Shown here: positions 42,608 through 53,923 of the stretch, piece after piece
Numbering within the stretch: position 1 is the first letter of the stretch
How the letters are laid out: each line of letters begins with the position of its first letter
Assembly (NCBI GenBank): GCA_011947345.1
Contig: JAAVTG010000457.1
Location: 1-64,000, forward strand
Length of the DNA: 64,000 nucleotides
Direction of reading: 5' to 3'
Source: Phytophthora quininea
Lineage: Eukaryota > Oomycota > Peronosporomycetes > Peronosporales > Peronosporaceae
Position numbers and translations under genes: made by a program
The notes under the pieces: model-generated
Seen by the model: the letters and a program-made list of their open reading frames with translations, nothing else
Database searches by the model: none
What the model was told of the DNA's origin: nothing

Positions 42608-45228
42608 GTCAGCAAAAACAGATAATAGATGGCTTTAACCACTACCCGTCGTCTTCTGCAGGAAATATTTGAGAAGGCCATCGTCCGGCAGGAGTGCGAC
42701 GTGGAGGTCGTCCGTGGGGCTCTGTGGCGAGGCGGTACCATCGTGAACGGCAGCAGACGGTGGAAGCGTGCGCGAGCGAAGAATGGGAAGCAGCACAACT
42801 CTATTCATTGGCAGAACGGCGCGATGTGCGTCACGACTGCAGCTAGAGCCGCTCACTGTTGAATCTGCTAAAAGCAAGGAATATTGAGGAGAGTTATCTA
42901 GTCCTTCTATCTACTAGGTTCATGTGGTTCGCAAGTATGTCTCAGAGGTATCAGGCAGAACACTAGAGGATTGGGCTGGTAGTGCTACTGTTCAGAATCT
43001 GACCAACTTGGCGTGCCTTCAGGCGACTCCATCTGTAGTTCTAGCAGTCTACCTCTTCTCCTTTATATCAACCTCAACGCATTGCGTATCCACTCATGCG
43101 CGCCTGAAAAGCGTGAATTGTCGGCTCATTGTGCAGCTTTCACGCATTGCAAGAGCTGCAGCTGCAGCTCCAGCGTCGACAGCTGAACTTCGCGGATTAT
43201 TGACCGTGCCCAGCGGTCTGAACACTGCTGTCGTCTATTGCCGGCTCTGGAAAAAGTATTGCCAGCTAGCAGTGTATCTAACTGTGGTTGGTCTTGGATA
43301 CTTCGTTGTGACTGCCATTTCCTCGATGCTTCAAGGTCAACATCAATCTGCTCAGGCGAAAAACCTTTTAGTTGATACAAATCTCAAATGTAAATAAATT
43401 CAGCTTTTAGCGCCTTATATTTTGAATGACCTGTGAATAAACAATAAACCTGTAGAAAGTATACAAAATAGAAGCTTTATTAACGTTGACCACTTGAAAT
43501 TTGTATTAGTTCAGTACCTAGTTTTTGGTGTGCGCCACATACGGCCGAAATAATCTCTATAGGCTGTCGTACAACGCAACCACTGCACTACCAAGATAAT
43601 GTTATCTTAGTTATCTGCGTGAGTAGTGTGTGGGTGATTGTGCATCGATTATAATGTCAGCATGTCTGTACTTACGCTAAAGCACTTTAATTTTGGAAAC
43701 GAGAACTATGAAGAGAGTACTACTAGGATTTTCAGCATGGCTATCACAGCTGAATACGATGTGTCGTGTCAGGATCTTCACGTTGAAGTTGGCACACTGG
43801 CGGATGCAAAAGAGCCTGTATTCAACAAAAGGTACTACTAGCGGATCGCAGCAAAACGTATGAATAGTTCGTTGGAAGTGTTTGACATTGAATGAGGTCT
43901 ACACCATTCAATTTGCAAGTCACCGTACAAGTCCGATCTCACCGCCGCCACCTATGGAGTTTGTGGAGGCCGTTCTGAAGCACGTTCTCAAGCTGTGAGA
44001 GGAATAAGCCGCGAACTTGTTTACAAAAGTTGAAGACTCCCGCGAGTTTATCCTCGAGACGACGCCAGCTGCAAATGTCGATGTCACGATCGAAATGTAT
44101 TGTGTAAGCTCTGAGCGTATCAACGGAGGTCACGGCACTCGAGTCACCCTCGTCGATGCGGCGCAACGTGCTCCCTCTTTGAGGAGGCGTGGGACACCTT
44201 GGGCGACCCGACCGCTGTGAAGCGCAAGCCCTTCATTATGCATATCACCGTCTGGGACGCGAAGCTCAAAAGGGGTTAAATGGGAAGGCGTCGGTAGACT
44301 TCCGTCCTGGAGACGTGTACTCCTTCCGCCAAGTCGATGGCGTTAGCTTCTACGCTGGCATCGCCAAAGGCATCGCCCAGCTCGAACGAGGCCGCACTCC
44401 CAGAGTGGAGCAAGTCTCACCGCTCCTGAAGAAGCGCAAAGCTTTGTACGACCAGCCAAAGAACAACGGCGAGGCGAAGCTAACGAATTCGACACCAACA
44501 CCCAGCGAGTCCTCTGACAGTGAGGACGACGTGACGATGGACCTCAACTCCCAGAAGTCGCCGCCGGTCGCTGAGAGAACTTGAAGCAACGGACCGGGTT
44601 ACCTGGAAGCAGCGTCGGCACCAATACGAAGAGTGTCAGTACAGTTGACAGTGCGCGCTAAAACCAGCGTATGCTGACAAGTGTACGCGTGGTGAAGAGA
44701 AGATCGCAGCACCCAAATGCTGCTGAAGCTCGATGCATGTACGTTTTCCGGCAAGGTTGAGGTAAAGTGAGCCGGTTTTGTGGTCTACTGTGGCGGCGGA
44801 GGTTAGCGGCAGTAGCTGTTAGTTTTTACTTGAACAATAAGCTCTTGATATTGCACATGAAAGTTGTTGTGGAGTTTTTGATTCTGCCCAAACAATCTAC
44901 GGAAATTATCCGACTTGTTGTGTTCGCAATCAGGAACGTATTAGAGATTAGGAAAATGCGAAAGGTGCGTAATGTTATACAACCAACTCTGTTGCAATGT
45001 GGATGTATATTGAAGCTAGTGCGCGCGTGGGTTGAGATCCCACCCCACGCTGCCTGCACGACAGTTTCGACAGACTTCAACGAAGCTCTGTATGCACGAA
45101 CATGCGTTAGGGTCCTTGAAAGGTAGGTAACTATCGGCAGAATCCACCAACTATTCCGAAGCAGAGATAACACTACTAGACGTACTTGATCTAGCATTAA
45201 CGTCGGTGGCTGCATTCGTTATGCCAAT
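42608..45228. other. region of uncertain content between Harbinger 2 and the SET gene
   Basis: Short frames only. The best are 44189-44584 (+), whose last 95 residues (VDFRPGDVYSFRQVDGVSFY; a Ser/Asp-rich tail ending PVAERT) read like a real protein end, and 43126-43380 (-), Gln/Leu-rich and helical. Neither has a recognisable domain or a credible start. Probably decayed genes or transposon debris. Confidence 0.35.
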
Positions 45229-46290
45229 ATGAAGCCAACCAAACACCAACTGAAGTTGGACGGATTTGTGGTTCGAGGAGCTGGAGCAGAACAGTTGAAA
45301 GCTGTGATGTGTCGTCGGGAGCAGGTAAGAAGTCGCCAGCACGTATCTCTTGATCAAAATGCTAACACTTTGTAGACACAGGATCGACGTACCGTTCTGC
45401 AGGCTTTCGCTGAATATAGAGATGTACAACAAAACGTGTACGTGGGTAGACCGAGGAAGCAGCTAGAAGAGGTACGTGTGACTTCTTTATCTGTAAAGTC
45501 TTACATTTGCCTACTTACATTGAGCAGGATGAAGTGCCATTATGTCATTGTGTTCGCAGTGATAGCAGTAGCGAAACTTGTGGCGCAGCTTGCGAGAATC
45601 GTGCGGTATGGTGCAGGCTTATTTGTTTGTACACATTTACGACTAAACACTGTCTAACCAGGCTCAAACGGAATGCACCAAAGGCCATCGCTTCAGCCAG
45701 AGCAACTGTGGTAATCGGCGCATGCAGAACAACGTGCATGCATTTCTCCAGTTAAGGGCGGTAGAGGGAAAATGAGTCTCCGCATTTGCGGAGAAGACTA
45801 TCGAGGGAGGTAATCTCGTGGCTCAGTACGTAGGCGAAGTGATCACATGGAAAATGTATATGAGTAGAGAACGCTCGGTACGTAGAATGTTTAACTCATT
45901 GGGCTGCTCAACGTTTGATAATATTTGTTTTACATTGAAAGACAGCACATCATTCCAAACATTTGTACGGCATGCGGGTAAGTCACTCGGATGTGATCAA
46001 TGCTCAACACGTCGGTAATATGGCGCGTTTTATAAATCACTGCTGCGATCCGAACTGCGTCGTGGAACGGTAAGAAGTTGCTGGAGAACTGTGCTGTGGA
46101 GTGTTGGCCAAGCGCTACATCGATGAAAACGAAGAGATGACTATCAGCTTCGGTGGATCTCCTGTTGTAAGCAACACTATGTGGTGTCATCTATGTTATA
46201 GGGTCTAACTAGTTTTCCCGTTTCAATAGCATGGCATCCAGCGATGCCTTTGTGGCGCCTCAAACTGTCGTGGAACTCTGTGAAGAGCTG
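45229..46290 (+). pseudogene. SET-domain histone methyltransferase (SETD2/ASH1 type), decayed
   Basis: Exons with good splice sites can be followed: introns 45325-45375, 45472-45527, 45606-45661 and 45878-45941 (51, 56, 56 and 64 bases). They encode an AWS domain (SETCGAACENRA then ECTKGHRFSQSNCGNRRMQ), a SET domain ([46 protein letters not shown]) and a post-SET Cys cluster (CLCGASNCRGTL). Proteins with AWS-SET-postSET methylate H3K36. The frame is cut by TGA at 45773-45775, where the SET start GKG is expected, and by TAA at 46071-46073. Sequence change rather than homopolymer error explains these, so I call it a pseudogene. The N-terminal region beyond 45229 is not traceable. Confidence 0.75.
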
Positions 46291-46796
46291 CCCAGAAAAA
46301 AACATCAGTGCGAACGGCGAAGTTAAGGAAAATATCCGGGGAAAATGTGAGCTACGATATGTGTTGTTGATTAGCATATTGTTGATCCAGTAAAACGTTC
46401 AGGTGGCACTGATAAAGTTGCGAATCTGTGTTGAAAACGCCATCATGGCGAAAGTGCGCAATAATGTATCTTATACACAACACGAGTCGATGGAGGCTAC
46501 TTCGCCGTGTTACAACTCCCACTACCTAGATGATCGGTTGAACTTGCACCTTCAGGTACATTGAAGTTCGTAATCTGCTAACAAGGCGTAGAACAGTTGT
46601 TAGCCGGCGTTGAAAGCAGATTGGACGTTCTAATTTGCAACCACGAAGACACGCATAAAACTGACCCGAAGCACGAAAGCAGCTAGGCGAAGGCTGGATA
46701 AGGTCCCTAATACACCTTGAGCTCAGAAACCCAAAGGTTCACACGGCAAGACGATTTCTATCGACATCGTAGAGCAAGAACGTCAATACGCAAGAC
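46291..46796. other. gap between SET pseudogene and Helitron
   Basis: No supported gene. The Helitron 5' end (TC terminus) should lie here but has no recognisable signature. A Lys/Arg-rich frame from about 46770 may be the true start of the Helitron protein. Confidence 0.35.
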
Positions 46797-46941
46797 TTGC
46801 CCGCAACAACGAGACCAAAAAGGGAAACGTGGCTGAACAACAACTTCATCGCAACTACAAACGAAGAAATACGGGTCGCCAAGCAGAATCAAGCGACAGA
46901 GAGAAAAAGAGGCGGACAAAAAGGTAAATTATTGTTCGCCC

Positions 46942-47993
46942 GTGCTGCAAAAACTGAAGCTAACACAATTTTCGCACCATCGATGCGGCGTTGGTCCGTG
47001 TTGCGGCAGTTGTGGAGAGCTCGCTAACTCGGCTCAATCCATACTTAAGTTATTTGATGCGGAAGCTGCATTTTTTGCTCCGCTTCGAGCCGAGAGCGGT
47101 AAAGTGGAGCTTATTCCCGAAGGTATTGTCCCCAAACCTAACGAGAAGGCATCGTTAATTTGGTTGTGTGCTCGCTGCTACGAGTCGCTGCGAACCGGTA
47201 AGGTCCACAAGTTTTCAAGGGTTTACGGTTTTCAAATTAGTGCTGTCCCGGAAGAACTTGTGGTATTGAGCAAAATGGAGGCGAGGCAGATTGGTCTGGG
47301 TATTTCGTTCACTACGTGCGTGAACCTGTATTGCGACGGACAAGATTTCACGAGAGGAAACGCGATTAATTACTGGAACAATCCTGGCGAGATTGTGCGA
47401 GAATTGCCGAGACCCCTCAAAGACCATGGCGTGGTGTTTTTAGCTTCAAGGAGCGATAAATCAGCCAAATACTTTCGAGTGCGGTCTGACATAATACGGC
47501 GAGCTCTGAAGTGGTTGATCGCGAATAACGAGCTGTACAAGTACGTGAAAATTTCAGAACCAGATTTGCGATCATTGCAAGTTAACAATCCCGATGATGT
47601 ACCGACCGTTGATGTGACGGAGGAAGAGATCGAAGAGCTTCGTGGGCAACCGCGACCAGTGAACGAGCCAGAAACGGTGATTGCAACAGAATCAACGATG
47701 AGCGGAGAAACATCGTTCACTGCCGGAACCATCGCAGCCTCAAGTGGTTTACTCGGAGACCACCATGGTACACCCAGTGCCAACACCGATAATGTTCCTG
47801 ATGGCCAGGACATTATGGACAATTTGATGGAATCATTTGAACTTGAAGGAAACCAGAAACAAAAGCAAAGTGAGCTTGAAAAATTATGGATGCCGTTGGA
47901 TTGGACAGATCAGGATTTTGTATCGCTTAGGCGAATTGCGCTGCCGTGAAGAAACGATGGACGAGTATTGAACAAGATACTTAATGCAAATTG
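46942..47993 (+). pseudogene. Helitron protein, N-terminal piece (DUF6570-like)
   Basis: Begins with a Cys-rich stretch (HHRCGVGPCCGSCGELA) and contains LCARCYESLRTGKVHKFS, VPEELVVLSKMEARQIGLG and YFRVRSDIIRRALKWLIANN, the sequence of conserved blocks found N-terminal to the Rep domain in oomycete Helitrons. A long acidic linker follows. The open frame ends at 47949, but the homology to the next piece resumes through AAATTG at the Crypton 2 insertion site. Confidence 0.7.
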
Positions 47994-50913
47994 TCCGGAA
48001 TTGACAGGATAAGTGTGATCAGCTTTAGACTTTTTGTTAGAATTCATGTCCGGAAAATTCTGACTAGTGACCGTTGTGGTTGATAAACACAACAGCTTTC
48101 ACAGGACGGACGTCCTAACGAAAAAATGACAACCGAAGTCGACGATTTACTGCTATTGGAGGAAGAGGTGACAAGCGCCCGTGCAAGCACAATCTCATTA
48201 AGTTCTCGTGCTTCTTACCAAAGCTCTACAATTCGCTTCTTGCAATGGATGCTGAAAAATAAGCGAACACGTGTGACTGACATATTTGCTAACTCACTTG
48301 TATACGATGATCATGGAGTAGCAGACAAAAAGTCTATCAAAGTCGCTTTAAGCACTGCTCCTGACTACCCACCGCTCTCCTTTAATCGCATCACGGCTCC
48401 GGATTTCATGACGTGGGTACTTTCGATGAAGAAGAGCAATGGAGATTTTCATAGTTTCTCAAATTATGCTGGGCATCGGTCTGCCTTTTACAATCTCTTT
48501 CAAGATTATCACTGCGTGATGTCTTCCGAGTTGGAGCGTGAACTAAGCTGTCAATTTAAAGGGCTCCAGCGCAGAGTAGCCACAGCGATCAGTCAGGGAC
48601 ACGGGACGATCAAAGTAGGAAAGGATCCTATGCCTTTTGGATTGTACAAGCAAGTTGCATCGGCGATGCTGAAGAGTACATCACGAGACATGATTTTTGC
48701 ACGAACTTTTATGATTCTGTCATGGAATTTAATGTCGCGAGCTGCGAATACTGTGTCAAGTTGCTACGGACATCTCGAGTGGCGAGACGACGCTCTGTGC
48801 GTATATTTTGCTCATATGAAAAATGATCAGCGAGGAGCTCGGCCTCGAGACCCGCGGCATGAGTACGCGAATCCGCTTTCGTCTGAAATTTGTCCTGTAC
48901 TCGCACTTGGTGAGTGAACAAGGCAGTGGTAGTGTTTGTCGAGTTTATAATGCGCTAATTATTGTACCTTCAATAGGTGTATACTGGACTACCTACGGCA
49001 TCGACGACAACGACGTTCATCTACTCCCCGGTAACGATAAATATGAGCGATTTAGAAAGGTCGTTAGTAGGGTTTTAAAAGGACCAGAAGTGGCTGCAGT
49101 ACTTGAGCGACGAGGAACCACTGCAGATGATATTGGCACACATTCGATGCGCAAAAGAGCTTCAACGTATTGTTCGTCAGGGTCGACGGCTTGTCCACCA
49201 TCGGTTGCCGTTCATTTGCAGGCGGGGTGGTCACTGGGAGGCGTGCAAGACCGCTACCTCCGTCATGATACAGTGGGATATATGTTTGTCGGCCGTACTG
49301 TGAGCGGACTTCCAATATTGCAACCCGAATTTGCTGCACTTCCACCTCGATTTGCCGTTAGCGATGCAGAGATTCGAACAACAAAACGAATTTGCTTCCC
49401 CAATCTTCCCAAGATCGTCGAGTTTGTTGCTGAATTTGCATTGGCTTCTCTAGTTTACCACATTGATTTTCTGCATCAGCAATTATCAGAAGATTACCCA
49501 CTCTTCCAGCCCCCACTATTCGCAGATGGCAATTTAATCGATCAGCTACGGTCGCGTGTATGGAAAGACGCTGACAACTCTGAAATGCAGCCGAGTGGAG
49601 TTCCTCCACACGTGACAATTTAAAGTGATATACGAGCTGCCCACAATGAGTTAAAAGAGGCGGCGGAATTGCGAAGAGTTGCTATGCAAAATATCACCGA
49701 GTCGCAGAACACGTTGTATGGTCGTTTAATGTCCGGTGAGGAATCAATTCTTGAAGATCGAGTAATTGCGACTGGAGTGCCAAGTTGTGATTCAATGGCA
49801 GCATCGATTATGAAGCTTCTGGAAGGTGAAGGTGTACTTCAGTATCTTCGTCCGACCAGTCCAAATGCGAACGCCAGCATCGTCAATTGTGCAGATGACT
49901 CAGCCGGTGATGTCAACGAAGGCATTGGGCTCGAGCAACCTAGCCTCTATCCGATTCATAACTAGGGCGACACCATGCACCTCTTTCCTTTTGGCGTAGA
50001 TCTGCCGTCCGGAACACCAGAACAAGCTTGGGTCCATTGGTGCTGTGGAGACTGCGTGAAAAAGCTGCCCCCGTTTCGCATTATGCGCCCTGCCGAATTG
50101 AACATCCTCAACCAACGCAAACGACTCAGTGACTGGAAGTTATTGATGCAAAAGGTTGAGAGAGAAGCAAAAGCACGAGGTCTTTCGACAGCAAAGATCA
50201 CATTGCTGAAGCGGTGTCTATTTTCCAACAGCGTAAGTCAGCCATAGAAGTTCCTAACGAGAATCGCAAAAACCGAAAACGCCGTCGTGGACAACTCGTC
50301 TGGCCATCCATCGCAACAATTCTATATCAGAAGAAGCCACGAAAAGTTATTGGCAATATCCCAACTGATGAGTAGGTTTTGCGTCCAACAGACTTTCCTC
50401 AGTCATCGCCTCAAGCTATATTTCTTTACAATACACACGATAGTTAGTCATACAGATTAGTCAGTGTTGCCGGAGAGGTTGACTTGCTCACTAGCATGCA
50501 TCGATTGTGCGACGGCCTTCTAAAATGCTGCTGATGTCTTAAATGGTCTGCATCACCACACGACGACGTGAGCAGATGTCTTGGGAAGCTGGTGTGCGAA
50601 TCTTGTCGAAGTCCTCTCCTTCGCCAGGCTTCAGCTCGCTGACGAGCAGTGTGGGACTGATACAAGTCACCCAGACCACTTGCAAACGTGTGGCCACCAC
50701 CGCACGCATGCTGAGGACGTCCTGCACAGGTATCGAGAGCACAACCAGCAGGCGGTTTCATTTTGACCGCGGTACAAACACCTCCGCATCACACATCACC
50801 GAGAAGCTCCGGTTTCCAAATGAGCTAATTAAACTTAGACATTTTATAGAACCCTTTGACAATTCGTTGTTCTAAAAAAGCCAGCACTTATCCTGTAAAT
50901 TCCGCCCACGAGT
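47994..50913. mobile_element. Crypton-like tyrosine-recombinase element 2
   Basis: A 2920-bp element between AAATTG direct repeats (47988-47993, 50914-50919) in the Helitron gene. Just inside are inverted repeats that match at 18 of 19 bases: GGAATTGACAGGATAAGTG at 47997-48015 and its reverse complement (with one change) at 50885-50903. Deleting the element restores a plausible Helitron reading (ILNANC then FPVLFPDGHGGY). About 540 bases after the gene hold no frame of note. Confidence 0.85.
48126..50374 (+). CDS. Crypton-like tyrosine recombinase 2 (one intron, two in-frame stops)
   Basis: Starts MTTEVDDLLLLEEE. Catalytic blocks: Arg in WNLMSRAAN (about 48735), H-x-x-R in THSMRKRAS (about 49145), Tyr in VQDRYLRHD (about 49250). 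An intron of 67 bases (48910-48976, GTGAGT...CAATAG) joins VLALG to VYWTTYG in phase. The same frame then runs to about 50220 except for TAA at 49621-49623 and TAG at 49963-49965. The second stop lies just before the GCR1_C-like DNA-binding domain (GTPEQAWVHWCCGD; LPPFRI; KRLSDWKLLM). A one-base shift near 50220 leads to the basic end RKNRKRRRGQLVW. Close relative of recombinase 1 (shared ANPY/ANPL and VLAL blocks). Confidence 0.75.
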
Positions 50914-50919
50914 AAATTG

Positions 50920-53730
50920 CTTCCCGGTATTGTTTCCTGATGGGCACGGCGGGTATCATCCTCTTGATGGCACAGAGATGGGAAAGCACGAGTACATATT
51001 GCTTTAGTATTGCGCGCACCTCATGAAATGACACGATAGGAGATTTGTACTTCACGGTAATTTTAAGTTCTTCTGTTTGAATTGATTCAACGACGGCAAA
51101 TTGATGGTTTAGCGAGAAAGATTGGTGAAACAGAACGTAGTAATGCGGCGGTAAGTGCTGCCGAACGCAGCGTTGTCAACGAAGGGAATAGCGAAAGTGG
51201 CGGTGCAACCAGGGAAAGTGAGGAACTGAATGCGGTCATTCAAGTTCTAGATTCGTTGAAGCCTTACTTCCGTGTAGTTCGCGGTAGCGGTTTGTACTTG
51301 TCAAATGCGCGAGATGATCTGATGTCAATGATCGGAAATCGCGTTCTGCCGACAAGATGGCCAACTCGTTTTCTAACGTTAAGCGCAGCGGACACAATTT
51401 GGCCGGATTTCCCAAGAGCTTGTGATCCGTCATTGACGCTTGAGGATTGTAGGCGAATGCCGTATAGCGAGCGAAGACGATACCTCAATGTAAATCCTGA
51501 CATTAGCGCACGACACTTTAATCGTAGGTTTCAGGCCTTTTTGATTCGATACTGTGGGGAAAAATGAAACCATTAGGAGAGATTGTAGATCATTTTCGGC
51601 ACGCGCAAACTGCTGTTGTGCAACATGTTGCGCCTACCACGACAGCGATATCGATATTTTGGCTGCTAGACCCCAGAAGCCGGGACCGCAGAATGGGAGT
51701 GTGAACTATCTAGATTAGTTCAGCGTGTTCAACAACATGAGTGCTACGCTGGCTCCTCGTGCAGAAAAAAAAGTTCTGAATGTCGGTTTGGTTTTCCTAA
51801 GGAGCTTCACGAAAACGCTACGATAGACATGAATGTTGCAGCTGATGGAACACCATCCATGAAAGTTCACATTAAACGTCAAGTTATTCACCGCACTTGC
51901 TTTCCTGCTGGAGAGCAAGTATGGACTTACCACTTATCGGAAACTCGTATGGGGTAGCTGAATATACAGCTGCCTACGTCAGCAAGGCTAAACCGGATAC
52001 CCTTCGTTTTCGACAAATCATTTACAAATATATTATCTATTAAGCGGTGCGACCCCAATCTCTCATATCAGTCAATCCTTAAGCGAGTTGCCAATGCTAC
52101 ATTATCCGTGCGCGAGGTAGGAGCTCCCAAGGCGATATATATTATACTTCGTACCTTACCAATCCATAGCAAGTCAAGATCTATTCTAAAGTCCTGAGGC
52201 ATGATCTTCGGCATTATCGCGTAGATCCGCGAAGTCTTGCTGATTTAGCTGTATTAGCAGACACAGGACCAGAATTTGTCGTCTTTAACGTCTAGAGCGC
52301 GCCTATATGAATCGTCCTGAAAACGATCAGTTTAACGCGATGATTTTAGCAGCTTTTACAGAAAAACACGAAATGATTAATCCTCATACTGAGCATGAGA
52401 ATGAGTCAACAGAAGTTTGGGAGGGAATCGATAAGGAAGGCTGGATACGGAAACGCTCCAAACCCGTTGCCTTGCAAATGTCTCCATGGATCCGGCCAGA
52501 TTCCGCAAACCCGAATTTTCGCTTTTCAGAGCTGTTTCTCTATGTACCGTGGCGGATTATTAACGAGCTACCACAAACGGATGAAGAACGCATGGAAAGA
52601 TGCGCAACGGAATAGCTTACACACCTCTCCGATTATCTTAGAGAGGAATACAACGCTAGATTGGTTAGACGGCATAAACTTGATTTACTAAAGAATTCTC
52701 GTGATTCTTATAGCGTGACATCATTGCCTCCATCGGAATACGTAATTGTTGTCAGCAATCATAACAACACGCATGATTCGATCAAAGCGCAACGCCACCG
52801 AAAAATCGCTCAAATTCAGAGTGGAAGCTCAGACGTGAATACGCTCCTGATATTGTAGCGAACGCTCGTGATTTTGTGAAGGTGTGTTTGAGGCCTTGGC
52901 TAAAAAAAACAAAGGGGCCGAGAGTTCAGTTCAGTAATACTTTCGCGCTAAACGAAAAAAATGTTCTGGTTACTGCTATCCGATACAACTTGATGAAGCA
53001 CACCCTAGTGGGGAAGTTATGGCGGAATCCCAATGGATACCTTTCGCGATCGCAATGCAGCAATCTCGTGCTCGTCTGAAGTGTTCATTAGAAAACTCGC
53101 GATGCAAGCCACTTCGGATGGTAATTAGTGGTATAGGCGGCTCAGGAAAGAGCTGGCGGATTAAACATATCGTAAAGGACGTTCACAACGTTTTCGGCGA
53201 GCACTCCGCGACGAGAAGATCTAAACGCGCGTTACTCTTTGCTCACCAAGGAACAGCAGCGTTCAACATCAAGGAACAACGCTGTGCTTTGCATTATCGT
53301 TTTTATCGTTTCCCAAATCTGCGTTTTCAGTGCCATATACCTTACTGACGCAAAAGAAATCAGGTCATGCTAAGCTTAAGCAATTGCAGCAACAATATCG
53401 AGATGTTCATCTTGTAATAATAGATGAATTTAGCACGATTTCTGTACTGGATAGATCGGAGGATGCGAGAAATCTGGCCCGGTTATTTGGAGGTTGAGAT
53501 GTGTACTTCACGGGTGACGCAGCCCGGTTGGATCCTGTGGTTCCGTACTCCCTCTCAACACCACTGCAAAAGATATTAAAGGACGTGCAACGTCGCGGCA
53601 GGGAGATATGGATGAATATCGAGATCTTTCCTACGGATAGAATTGTTTCTCGTTGTCTATGCATCAATATCAGCCAATCATAGAGCTTTGTTCCAGCATT
53701 TTAGACAATGAATTTGTAGTAGGGATAGGG
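50920..53730 (+). pseudogene. Helitron protein, middle piece (Rep region and helicase motifs I-II)
   Basis: Read across several frames: CFPVLFPDGHGGYH (50920s), Helitron_like_N blocks RFLTLSAADTIWPDFPRAC and ISARHFNRRFQAFL (51350-51560), a Cys/His-type stretch ECYAGSSCRKK and CRFGFPKEL (51740-51800), then the PIF1-family helicase Walker A GIGGSGKS (about 53130), Walker B IIDEFSTIS (about 53420) and FTGDAARLDPV (about 53505). More than six shifts or stops. The HUH nickase Tyr residues could not be located with confidence. It stops matching near 53730, at the third recombinase element. Confidence 0.7.
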
Positions 53731-53923
53731 TAACAATTCCGACAGTCCCTACACATATTTGTCGGAATGCAACTCAAAACATGAATGCGTTCATATTGAT
53801 ATTCAGTCTAAAATGTATTTTAGAAATATTTGGGCAGTTCTGAAAAAAGGACAATTCCTAGAGTAGGGTCAGGAATAAGCTGGCTCTCACGTACGCCGTT
53901 CATTAAAAAAACAGGGGAGGAGC

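Noticed and set aside
42924..43397. 157-codon + strand frame with hydrophobic stretches
   Set aside because: No signal peptide or domain pattern that holds, and a competing minus-strand frame in the same place; left as uncertain DNA.
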